Program-made: the position numbers and the translations under genes
The notes under the pieces: model-generated
The model's input: the letters and a program-made list of their open reading frames with translations, nothing else
Told to the model about the DNA's origin: nothing
Database searches by the model: none
Source of the DNA: Hydrogenophaga sp. A37
GTDB lineage: Bacteria > Pseudomonadota > Gammaproteobacteria > Burkholderiales > Burkholderiaceae_C
DNA: 64,000 nt
Assembly (NCBI RefSeq): GCF_002001205.1
Contig: NZ_MUNZ01000104.1
Coordinates: 33,817 to 97,816, forward strand
Direction of reading: 5' to 3'
Shown: in pieces, positions 56,565 to 63,930 of the stretch
Layout of the letters: each line of letters opens with the position of its first letter
Numbering within the stretch: position 1 is the stretch's first letter

Positions 56565-56690
56565 GGCTTGTTTTCCTGTCTCTGTGTCAATGAATGGGTG
56601 GCAAGTGGCGGCCGGTAGAACACGGGCACGCTGGGCTTGTTGTCTCCGGTATGCGTGTGATAGACGGTGGTGCGACGGGCATCCTTTCCA

Positions 56691-56710
56691 AAATTTAAGC
56701 GGTTAAATTT
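56691..56710. promoter_or_regulatory. LacI-family operator, copy 1
   Basis: AAATTTAAGCGGTTAAATTT is a 20-bp palindrome with a single mismatched pair and a central CG, the form typical of LacI/GalR-family operators. It is 127 bases upstream of the binding-protein start, on the operon side of the divergent region. Confidence 0.8.
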
Positions 56711-56791
56711 TCAGGCCGACTCGGCCCGCGTTTATTGACTGACCAAGAGAGCGACATCCCGGAAGCTCCTCTGTAACACCCTAAAGATTAG

Positions 56792-56809
56792 AATTTAAGC
56801 GGTTAAATT
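56792..56809. promoter_or_regulatory. LacI-family operator, copy 2
   Basis: AATTTAAGCGGTTAAATT repeats the core of copy 1 exactly (18 of 18 bases). The two centres are exactly 100 bp apart, allowing simultaneous binding by a tetramer or two dimers with looping. This copy lies nearer the regulator gene, so autoregulation is plausible. Confidence 0.8.
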
Positions 56810-56924
56810 CGGCCATTTTTGGAGTATATCTACGGGTGCAGACAAATAAACCGAGTCCTAGGGTAAGTCCCAGTTTCAAAAAAACGCATCAATTGATGCC
56901 AATTCACATGAAGTTGCAGCGCAC

Positions 56925-57947
56925 ATGGCCACCCTGAGTGATGTCGCCCGCCTGGCCGGTGTCACCACCGCCACCGTCTCCAACGTGCTGCGCAACACGC
57001 AGAAGGTGAAGCCTGCCACCGTGCAAAAGGTGCAGGAAGCCATCGCCGCCACCGGCTACCGGCCCAACCTCATGGCACGTGCGCTGGCCGAGGGCAAGTC
57101 GTCCATGGTGGCGCTGGTGTTGCCCGACATCAACAACCCGTTCTACCCCGAGTTCGTGCGCGTGGCCGAGCGCGTGGCGCGGCACCGCAACTACTTCCTC
57201 ATGGTGTGCAACACCGACGAGCGCCCCGACATTGGCCGCGCCTACCTGCACCAGATCGCCGGCACGCTGGCCGATGGCGTGCTGGTGCTGCACACCGGTA
57301 TCAGTGCCGACGATATCAACGAGCTGAAAACGCGCCGCTCCCCCATCGTGCTGGCGTCCGAAGAAAAGGTGGACCTGGCCGACCAGATCCCGCATGTGGT
57401 GGTGAACTTCCACCGCGCTGGTGAGATTGCCGGCCAGCACCTGCTGACGCTGGGCCACCGGCGCATTGGCGTGATTGTGGGTTGTGGCCTGGAAGGCATG
57501 CAGGTCGGGCGGCTCGAAGGTTTTCGCGATGCGCTGCACGCGGCTGGCGTGGCGCTGTCAGACGCGGTCATCCGCAACGTGAGTGACACCGTGGCCGGTG
57601 GCCACGACGCGGCGGTGTCGCTGCTGGAGCAGCACCCCGATCTCACCGCCATTTTTTGTACCAACGACTTGATGGCCTATGGCACCTCGCAGGCGCTGGC
57701 CGACCGGGGCATCCGCATTCCGCAAGACATCTCGCTCATCGGTGTCACCGACATCCAGCTGGCCAAGGACATGCGCCCCGCGCTCACCACGGTGGCTCTG
57801 GGCATTGAGCAGGTGGCCACCATCTCCATCAACCTGCTGCTGGACCTGATCGAAAACCCGACGCACGAGCCCACCATCGTGCAGGTGCCCGACCCGGTGC
57901 TGGTGGTGCGCACCTCCACCGGCCCGGTGCGCAGTGGCGGCGCCTGA
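56925..57947 (+). CDS. LacI-family transcriptional regulator
   Basis: A 340-residue repressor. TLSDVARLAGVTTATVSNVLRNTQKVKPATVQKVQEAIAATGYRPNLMARAL is the HTH plus hinge helix. The remainder is a periplasmic-binding-protein-like effector domain (VALVLPDINNPFYPEFVRVAERVA, HRRIGVIVGCGLEGMQVGRLEGFRDAL, AIFCTNDLMAYG). It diverges from the galactoside operon and should bind the two palindromes between them, released by an imported sugar or its breakdown product. Confidence 0.93.
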   Translation: MATLSDVARLAGVTTATVSNVLRNTQKVKPATVQKVQEAIAATGYRPNLMARALAEGKSSMVALVLPDINNPFYPEFVRVAERVARHRNYFLMVCNTDERPDIGRAYLHQIAGTLADGVLVLHTGISADDINELKTRRSPIVLASEEKVDLADQIPHVVVNFHRAGEIAGQHLLTLGHRRIGVIVGCGLEGMQVGRLEGFRDALHAAGVALSDAVIRNVSDTVAGGHDAAVSLLEQHPDLTAIFCTNDLMAYGTSQALADRGIRIPQDISLIGVTDIQLAKDMRPALTTVALGIEQVATISINLLLDLIENPTHEPTIVQVPDPVLVVRTSTGPVRSGGA

Positions 57948-58000
57948 CCGGAGAACCCGGCGCCACGGCCGGGATCAGTCTCTGACTCAGGGTTGCCTGG

Positions 58001-58774
58001 TCACGACTGCGCCATCCGCGGACCGACGATGCCAAAGGCAGCGCCTTGCGGGTCGAGCGCCTGGAGGCTGTATTCGCCGCCGGGAATCTGGTGCGGGCCG
58101 TTGAGCACCTGGCCTCCATTGGTCAGAATCTGCCCCATCGCCGCATCGATGTCACCGACCCCGAAGTAGAAGAGCCAGCGCGGCTCCTGGCCGGCCGGGC
58201 TGCGCATCAATGCGCCGATGCGCACGCCGTTGGCGGCCAGCAGGTGGTAGTCGCCCAGCTCGCCCATCGGCATGGTGTCGACCACGGTCCAGCCGAAGCG
58301 CTCCTGGTAGAACGCGAGTGATTTTTGGTCGTCCTGCACGGCGATTTCATTCCAGCGCGCATGGCCCGCATCGGCGACGCGAAAGGCCGTGCTGACCGCA
58401 TCGACCGAGCCGCGCATCACGTACAGCGGCACGCCGTCCGGATCGGCGAGCATCGCCATGCGCCCCACGTTCGGGATGTCCATCATGGGCATCTGCACGC
58501 TGCCACCGGCCGCAGTCCAGTCGGCGACCGCGGCGGCCACGTCGGGCACAGCGACATAGCCGAGCCAGACCGGTTTCGCTCCGGGCATCTGATCGTTGAT
58601 CTGCATCAGGCCGCCCGCCTGGCCGTCGCCGGCGTCGAGGATGCGGTAGTCCATGCCCGGCTGGCCGCTGTCGCTCGCCTTCCAGCCGATCACAGCACCA
58701 TAAAAGCGCTGTGCGGCGTCGGCGTCGGTGGTCAGCAACTCGTACCAGATGAAATCGCCCTTGGGGTTGCCCAT
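58001..58774 (-). CDS. VOC-family protein with two glyoxalase-like domains
   Basis: A 257-residue protein made of two VOC (glyoxalase/dioxygenase fold) units. The first starts DFIWYELLTTDADAAQRFYGAVIGWKASD, the second ARWNEIAVQDDQKSLAFYQERFGWTVVDT. The metal-binding His/Glu set is incomplete by eye, so catalysis is uncertain. Its start lies one base from the stop of the DUF1428 gene, giving a small operon. Relatives are often annotated as probable hydroxylases or resistance-type proteins without proof. Confidence 0.85.
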   Translation of the reverse strand: MGNPKGDFIWYELLTTDADAAQRFYGAVIGWKASDSGQPGMDYRILDAGDGQAGGLMQINDQMPGAKPVWLGYVAVPDVAAAVADWTAAGGSVQMPMMDIPNVGRMAMLADPDGVPLYVMRGSVDAVSTAFRVADAGHARWNEIAVQDDQKSLAFYQERFGWTVVDTMPMGELGDYHLLAANGVRIGALMRSPAGQEPRWLFYFGVGDIDAAMGQILTNGGQVLNGPHQIPGGEYSLQALDPQGAAFGIVGPRMAQS

Positions 58775-58775
58775 G

Positions 58776-59516
58776 TCACTTCTCCAGGGTCACGATGCGG
58801 TTGAAACCGCCAAAGATCATCCGCTGAGCGTCGAACGGCCAGTCCATACCCTCCGGTGGCTTCATGCGATCGTCTTTGATCATCTTGTCGTGAGCGGCGT
58901 CGCAGACTTCGCGCGAGGGCCATTCCATGAACGAGAACACGACCTTCTCGTCCGGCCCGGCCTTCACGGCGCGGCGAAAGTCGGTGACCTTGCCTTCGGG
59001 CACATCGTCGCCCCAAGCTTCAACCACCCGCAGCGCACCGTAGTCCTTGAACATCACCCATGCGTCTTCGGCCAGCTTGCGGTAGTCCTCGCGCTTGCCT
59101 GCCGGGACCGGTAGGACGAAGCCCTGGACGTAGCTGTCGGTGGCCTCGCTGCCTTGTTCGACGATCGGCTCGAAGCCGCCGTAGATCATCCGCTTGCCGT
59201 CGAAGGGCATCGGATGCTTGGCCGGGTCAAAGCGCTCGTCGGTCTTGCCCATGTCGTCCATCTGGCCCATCACCTCATCCCTCGTGGCCTTGTCGGGCCA
59301 TTCGATCCAGGAGAAAGCGACGGTCTCGCCGTCCTGGGCCGCCACAGCGCCCTGGAAGTCGGTGGTCTTGCCTTTGGGCACATCGGCCCCCCAGCACTCG
59401 ACCACCCGGGTCGCACCGTGGTCGATGAACGCGCTGTCCACCTGACGGGCGTGGTGAATGAATTGCTGCTGGTTCTTGTTGGGAACGGCGATCACGAAGC
59501 CGTCGATATAAGACAT
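58776..59516 (-). CDS. Tandem DUF1428-domain protein
   Basis: A 246-residue protein that is a direct fusion of two DUF1428 units of ~120 residues: YIDGFVIAVPNKNQQQFIHHARQ...RMIYGGFEPIV and YVQGFVLPVPAGKREDYRKLAED...RMIFGGFNRIV. Shared elements in each half are RVVECWG/RVVEAWG, DVPKGKTTDFQGAV/DVPEGKVTDFRRAV and FSWIEWP/FSFMEWP. Single-domain DUF1428 proteins (YbaA-like, ferredoxin-like fold) normally dimerise; here the dimer is covalent. Function unknown. Confidence 0.85.
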   Translation of the reverse strand: MSYIDGFVIAVPNKNQQQFIHHARQVDSAFIDHGATRVVECWGADVPKGKTTDFQGAVAAQDGETVAFSWIEWPDKATRDEVMGQMDDMGKTDERFDPAKHPMPFDGKRMIYGGFEPIVEQGSEATDSYVQGFVLPVPAGKREDYRKLAEDAWVMFKDYGALRVVEAWGDDVPEGKVTDFRRAVKAGPDEKVVFSFMEWPSREVCDAAHDKMIKDDRMKPPEGMDWPFDAQRMIFGGFNRIVTLEK

Positions 59517-59594
59517 GGTGGTTCTCCGGAGGGGTGCGCGGGCAGGGTCTGCCCGCCGCGCGGTTTGAGGGTGGCGAGTCGATCGGCTGCAAGG

Positions 59595-59996
59595 TCAGTG
59601 GGCAGCTTCGGTATGCGCCGGGCATTCGGTGTGCATGACGCACTTCCACCCCTGCCCAGTCTGGATCCAGGTGGAGGTGTCGTTCATTTCTTGAAAGGCC
59701 TTGCTGCCTCCGCTGCGCGCGGAGACACCCTGCCTGACGTGGTAGGTGAGGATGGCCGTGGTTTCGTTCGGGAACACCACTTCCATGTCACTGAGCTCGA
59801 AGGAGCTCACGATCATCGACCCCTGCTCGGCCATCTTCCGGTAGCCCGCGTGATCGAATTTCATGGCCCCGTGCGCGCTGACCATCAGCGCCGGCTCAGC
59901 GAGCATCTCCAGCGAGGTATCCGTGTGCTGATCGACCATGGATTGCCAGAACTTCGTCTCCAGCGCCACCAAAGCCTTGCGGGGTGAAGAGGGCAT
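59595..59996 (-). CDS. SnoaL/DUF4440-like protein
   Basis: A 133-residue NTF2-fold protein (LVALETKFWQSMVDQHTDTSLEMLAEPALMVSAHGAMKFDHAGYRKMAEQG...ELSDMEVVFPNETTAILTYHVRQGVSARSGG...DTSTWIQTGQGWKCVMHTECP). No signal peptide. The start at 59996 is supported by AAAGGAGT upstream. It heads a leftward run with the DUF1428 and VOC genes. A role in small-molecule turnover is plausible but unproven. Confidence 0.82.
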   Translation of the reverse strand: MPSSPRKALVALETKFWQSMVDQHTDTSLEMLAEPALMVSAHGAMKFDHAGYRKMAEQGSMIVSSFELSDMEVVFPNETTAILTYHVRQGVSARSGGSKAFQEMNDTSTWIQTGQGWKCVMHTECPAHTEAAH

Positions 59997-60184
59997 CGCT
60001 GACTCCTTTCCGTCTTGAGCTGTCGCACCCGGTGCTGCAGGCGGCGCAGCCGTCGGCGCACAGGGCATCTGTTCGCCGGCCACGTGCTGCGCACGAAACC
60101 AGGAACGCCGGGCCTCGCCCGACGGGCGAACAGCCAGCGCACAGTGTCCCTCTCTGCCGGTTGCTGATCTGTGCGCCAACACAC

Positions 60185-60242
60185 AAAAAGCCCCCGGTCC
60201 CGACGGCCTGCGACCTGTTCGCTGGCCTACAGCTCCGAGGGC
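60185..60242 (-). terminator. Possible terminator of the motor-like operon
   Basis: Read leftwards, an 8-bp stem with one mismatch (60235-60242 with 60190-60197) encloses a long G/C-rich loop that can fold further, and ends in TTTTT (60185-60189), just after the DUF2894 stop. The long loop makes this uncertain. Confidence 0.35.
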
Positions 60243-60243
60243 A

Positions 60244-60774
60244 TCACGGCTTCTGGCGCGCCGCCTTCACAGCCTTGCCCTTGCCCACCGGCGCCTTGAG
60301 CTGCCCCTGCGCCTGCTCCAGCCAGAGCAGGGTTTCGGCGTGCGAGAGAAAGCGCCGCAGGTAGTGCGGCGAGAGCTCGCTCATGAGGCCGAGCGTGCGC
60401 AGCACGAGCATGTGGGAGTTGAGCGGACCGGCGTTTTCAGGCGCGCGGTGCGTGGCCTTCACGACGGCCTCTTCGGCACCCAGGCGTTCCCAGGTTTCGC
60501 GGAAGCGCTGGGCGCTGCGCAGTTCGGGCCACTGGCCTGCGCCGGGGCTTTGTCCGCCCGCTGCGGCCTGGCTGGCTTGGGCGATGTGGGCGTTGAGGGC
60601 CACCAGGGGTGAGGGTGTCGCGCGCTGTGTTGGGCTGGCTCCTTCCCCCGCTGGGGGAAGGCTGGGATGGGGGCTGTGCGCCGAGGAGGCAGTCGAACAT
60701 CCGCCCCCACCCCTGCCCTCCCCCAGCGGGGGAGGGAGTGGATGCGCCGCCGGGCCGGTGGGCGGGGTGCTCAT
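60244..60774 (-). CDS. DUF2894-domain protein
   Basis: A 176-residue soluble protein. The conserved part is the C-terminal ~110 residues (PLVALNAHIAQASQAA, LRSAQRFRETWERLGAEEAVVKATHRAPENAGPLNSHMLVLRTLGLMSELSPHYLRRFLSHAETLLWLEQ), ending in a basic tail. Residues ~9-48 are a Pro/Gly-rich insert encoded by two inverted copies of a Burkholderiales extragenic repeat. The ATG overlaps the OmpA-like gene's stop by four bases. DUF2894 genes in this order accompany DUF802 and OmpA-like genes in related bacteria (from memory). Role unknown. Confidence 0.82.
   Translation of the reverse strand: MSTPPTGPAAHPLPPPLGEGRGGGGCSTASSAHSPHPSLPPAGEGASPTQRATPSPLVALNAHIAQASQAAAGGQSPGAGQWPELRSAQRFRETWERLGAEEAVVKATHRAPENAGPLNSHMLVLRTLGLMSELSPHYLRRFLSHAETLLWLEQAQGQLKAPVGKGKAVKAARQKP
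60641..60737. repeat. Inverted pair of Burkholderiales REP-like sequences inside a gene
   Basis: Copy A (60641-60673) contains CCTTCCCCCGCTGGGGGAAGG followed by CTGGGATGGGGG. Copy B (60702-60737) is its near reverse complement, CCCCCACCCCTGCCCTC then CCCCAGCGGGGGAGGG. Each has its own palindrome. Such sequences are normally extragenic; here they are read in frame within the DUF2894 gene. Confidence 0.7.
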
Positions 60775-61460
60775 GGCTTGGCGCTTGGTGCGGCCACGGG
60801 CACCGCCGTGCTCGGCGCGGGCGTGGCGCGGGGCACGGGGGCCATTTCCACGCGGCGGTTGAGCGCGCGGCCGGCCTCGTCAGCGTTGCTCGCCACGGGT
60901 TGTTCGGCACCGAAGGCGGCGCTGAACACACGCTGACGCGGCATGCCTTCTTTGACGAGCGTGCGCGTCACAGTGAGCGCGCGCTGGGCCGAGAGTTCCA
61001 GGTTGTCTTCGTAGCGCTGGTTCGGACCTTTGACGATGGTCTTGTCGTCGGTGAAGCCGCTCACCATGAGCATCTCGTCGCGCTCACCGAGGTACACCTC
61101 CAGCGGTAGCACCAGGCTCTTGAGCAGCTGCTGGCCTTCGGGGCGCAGCTGATCGGAGTTGAAGTCGAACAGCACGCTGCCGCTGATGCCGATGCGGCCG
61201 TTGTTGAGCGTGACGCGACCGCTTTGCAGCGGAATGGCGAGCGCTTTTTCCAGCGCCATGCGGCGGGCTTCTTCCTGCTGGCGTTTGGCGATCTCGGACT
61301 GCAGGCTGCTCACCAGGTCCATCTGCACCAGCAGCACGCCGATGAGGATGAGCACGAATGCGCCGACCACGCCGGACATGAGGTCGCCGAACACAGCCCA
61401 GACGGGTGCGGTTTCGCCCAGGCCGTCGTCGATGGCGGTGTCGTCCACGCTACTGCTCAT
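60771..61460 (-). CDS. OmpA/MotB-domain membrane protein (ZorB-like)
   Basis: A 229-residue protein with one N-terminal membrane helix (residues ~20-46, VWAVFGDLMSGVVGAFVLILIGVLL) and a C-terminal OmpA-like peptidoglycan-binding domain (VLFDFNSDQLRPEGQQLLKSLVLPLEVYLG, SAQRALTVTRTLVKEGMPRQRVFSAAFGAEQPV, RALNRRVEM). Asp26 in the helix corresponds in position to the ion-binding Asp of MotB (Asp32 in E. coli). It overlaps the MotA-like gene by four bases. Together they should form a proton- or sodium-driven rotary unit anchored to the cell wall. A Pro/Ala-rich tail ends the protein. Confidence 0.88.
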   Translation of the reverse strand: MSSSVDDTAIDDGLGETAPVWAVFGDLMSGVVGAFVLILIGVLLVQMDLVSSLQSEIAKRQQEEARRMALEKALAIPLQSGRVTLNNGRIGISGSVLFDFNSDQLRPEGQQLLKSLVLPLEVYLGERDEMLMVSGFTDDKTIVKGPNQRYEDNLELSAQRALTVTRTLVKEGMPRQRVFSAAFGAEQPVASNADEAGRALNRRVEMAPVPRATPAPSTAVPVAAPSAKP

Positions 61461-63919
61461 GTCGCGGCCCCCAGCGCAGGCGCAGTGGCTTTGCTGGCGG
61501 CGGGCTTGGCCGTGCGCAGGCTGCGCATGTCTTCCACGATGCCTTGCTGCGCGCTGATGCTGAGGTCGATCACCTCGCGCGCCTGCGCCACGTAGTAGGC
61601 GAGCTGTTCGTCGCTGCGCGCCATGGACTGCCCGATGGCGCCTTCGACGCGTTGCAGGCCTTCAACCAGCTTTTCATTGGTGCTGCTGAACAGCGCCACG
61701 CCTTGCTGGAAGGCCTGGCCGAGGGCGGCGAGTTCGGCGGCGCTGGTGGCCATTTGCGCGGTCTGCTCGTCGGCCCGACCGGCCTGGGCACCCAGGGTCT
61801 GCGCGAACTGCGCGCCGGTCTGGTTGAGCACGGTGGTGGCCGACGCGACCAGCGATTCGATGGCGGCGCGCTGCTCGCCCGTGGTCTGCTGCACGTTCTG
61901 CAGCAGGCTGCTGATGTGCGCCACCAGCTCGGTGCGCTCTTGCAGAGCCAGGTTGTCGCGCTCGGTGAGGCGGCTCATTTCGCCGCGCAGCTGGCCAATG
62001 ACTTCGGCCGCGGCCTTGGGCGCCTCGGATGCCGTCTCCAACAAGCGCGACATGGGCGCTTCGAGCGAGGTGCCGAGCGTGGCGAGGTGTTCGGTGACAG
62101 CGGCCTGCAGCTCGCCCAGGCGCTGCACCGCAGCCTGGCCGCGCGCGGCTTCTTCGCTGCGCAGGGTTTGCAGGTGGGTGGTTTCTTCGGCGCGCAGCGC
62201 TTGCAGCTGGGTGCTGATCGCAGTGTGGAGCGCAGCGGCCTGCTCGGCGGTAGCTTGCTGGCGGCTGACTTCGTCGGCGCGCAGGGTTTGCAGTTGAGCG
62301 GCCAGCTCGGTTTGCAGGCTGGCGAGGCGCTCCACGGCGGCTTGGCCGCGCGCGGCTTCTTCGCTGCGCAGGGTTTGCAGGTGGGTGGTCTCTTCGGTGC
62401 GCAGGGCGCTGAGTTCGCTGCGCCAGAGCGCGGCGAGTTGATCCATGCGCTGGCCGTGTTGCTCGGTCCATAACGCTTCCGACTCGGTGCGGGCCAGCAC
62501 CAGCGCTTCGCTCTGCGCCAGCAGGCGGGCCACGCTCTCCACACTGCGGATGGATTGCTCGCTGGCGCTGTGCTGGATGGCGCTGGCGGTGTGCTCCAGC
62601 GTCTGGCAGACGGCCTGCTGCTGCGCGAGGTGTTGCGCGCCCACCTGCTGCCATTCGGTCTGCAGGCCGTTGGCCATGCCTTGCAGCGCGGTGGTCCACG
62701 CCGCCAGCTTCTGCGCTTCGGACTGGGCCTGCTCGCTGTGCTGTTGCGCCGTGGCCTGCTGCACGTTGGCCAGCAGCTGGGCGGCGCGGGCTTCGAAGCT
62801 GGTGTTGAACTGGTCCAAGGCGTTGCCCAGGCCGCTCACCAGCTGCTCGCTGGTGCGCGCGTGGTGCTGCAGCGCGGACTGCCAGCCTTCGGCCACGCTG
62901 CCGGTGGTGGTGGCGAACTGGCTGGAGAGGCCGGTCAGCTGCGTCTGCACCGCCGCGCTCACGCGCTCGTGCAGGCGGGCGCTTTCTTGAGCGATGGCGG
63001 CCATGGCGTTTTCCACCACGGGCTTGATGCTGTCGCTGGCCACGCGGGCGCTGGACGACAGGCTGTCATTGAGCGTCTGCGCCACCGACTGGCCGAGGCC
63101 GGTGTAGGCGGCGGCGGCTTCGCGATGGAACTGGTCTTGTCGGGCGGTGAGCTGTTCATCCAGCTGCTGGTGGCGGCGCTCGACCTGCTCCATGAGCGCC
63201 TGCAACTGCGTGACGACCTGGGGCAGCGCGTCGGCCTGGCGCTGCAGGGCGGCGAAGGTGTGGTCGCGGTTCTCGGCGGCGATGAAGGCGGCGGTGAAGG
63301 GGCGCAGCGCGGCGGCGGTGTGTTGCTCCAGCACGCGGGCCACATCCATGCGCTCGCGGCGGGCGATGGCCGACATGAGGCCCAGCATGGCCGAGCTGGC
63401 CACGCCGGCCACCGAGGTGCCGAACGAAATGCCCAGGCCCTTGATGGGCGCGGCCAGCGCGCCGCGGATGGCGCCCAGATCGGCAGAGCCTTCGAGCGCG
63501 AACACGGCGCCCTTGAAGGTGACCACCATGCCGAGGAAGGTGCCGAGCATGCCGAGCATGACCAGCAGGCCGATGAGGTAAGGCGTGAGCGACAGGCCGG
63601 GCAGTGCGCCGCGCCCGCTCTCGACGCGCTGGCGCACGGCGTTCTGCAGCGGCGCGGGCACGCGGGCCAGCCAGTCGGCCAGGCTGCCCAGCGGCTGCGG
63701 GATGTGGGCGAGCGCCTGGGCCAGGCCATGGCTGGCGCTGCGGAAGCGGCGGATTTCTTGCGCACCCAGCAGGTAGGCGGCGGCGATGGCCACGGTCATG
63801 CCCAGGGCGAGCCAGCTGTGGGTGCCGACGAAGCCGAAGCCCACCCAGGCGATGGCAAACAGACCGAGCAGGAAGGCGCCGATGAGCAGGGCCCGGCTGG
63901 AGAAGGAGGAAGACGACAT
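61457..63919 (-). CDS. MotA/TolQ/ExbB-like membrane protein with long DUF802 coiled-coil tail (ZorA-like)
   Basis: An 820-residue protein. Four hydrophobic segments lie near residues 9-31, 35-52, 112-134 and 163-185; the last two (LTPYLIGLLVMLGMLGTFLGMVV and GLGISFGTSVAGVASSAMLGLM) are the MotA/TolQ/ExbB core. Residues ~200-800 are almost entirely coiled coil, Gln/Ala/Glu-rich, with DUF802 repeats (THLQTLRSEEAARGQAAV occurs twice). It would be the ion-channel ring around the OmpA-like subunit, with a very long tail into the cytoplasm. ATG 63919 is used; an in-frame TTG at 63934 is possible. Confidence 0.87.
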   Translation of the reverse strand: MSSSSFSSRALLIGAFLLGLFAIAWVGFGFVGTHSWLALGMTVAIAAAYLLGAQEIRRFRSASHGLAQALAHIPQPLGSLADWLARVPAPLQNAVRQRVESGRGALPGLSLTPYLIGLLVMLGMLGTFLGMVVTFKGAVFALEGSADLGAIRGALAAPIKGLGISFGTSVAGVASSAMLGLMSAIARRERMDVARVLEQHTAAALRPFTAAFIAAENRDHTFAALQRQADALPQVVTQLQALMEQVERRHQQLDEQLTARQDQFHREAAAAYTGLGQSVAQTLNDSLSSSARVASDSIKPVVENAMAAIAQESARLHERVSAAVQTQLTGLSSQFATTTGSVAEGWQSALQHHARTSEQLVSGLGNALDQFNTSFEARAAQLLANVQQATAQQHSEQAQSEAQKLAAWTTALQGMANGLQTEWQQVGAQHLAQQQAVCQTLEHTASAIQHSASEQSIRSVESVARLLAQSEALVLARTESEALWTEQHGQRMDQLAALWRSELSALRTEETTHLQTLRSEEAARGQAAVERLASLQTELAAQLQTLRADEVSRQQATAEQAAALHTAISTQLQALRAEETTHLQTLRSEEAARGQAAVQRLGELQAAVTEHLATLGTSLEAPMSRLLETASEAPKAAAEVIGQLRGEMSRLTERDNLALQERTELVAHISSLLQNVQQTTGEQRAAIESLVASATTVLNQTGAQFAQTLGAQAGRADEQTAQMATSAAELAALGQAFQQGVALFSSTNEKLVEGLQRVEGAIGQSMARSDEQLAYYVAQAREVIDLSISAQQGIVEDMRSLRTAKPAASKATAPALGAAT

Positions 63920-63930
63920 GGTTTGTGTTT

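Larger units (their letters stand above)
56565..56924. promoter_or_regulatory. Divergent regulatory region of the galactoside operon
   Basis: A 360-base gap between the binding-protein gene (leftward) and the LacI gene (rightward). Apart from the two operators it is A/T-rich compared with the rest of the window, especially 56790-56900, consistent with promoters on both strands. I see no small gene in it. Confidence 0.6.

Noticed and set aside
60641..60737. Possible small CRISPR-like or hairpin array
   Set aside because: Only two inverted copies, no regular spacers, and both match the style of Burkholderiales extragenic repeats.
60244..63919. Calling the motor-like genes a full Zorya system
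   Set aside because: ZorC, ZorD or ZorE are not in the window, and the third gene is DUF2894; only ZorAB-like architecture can be supported.
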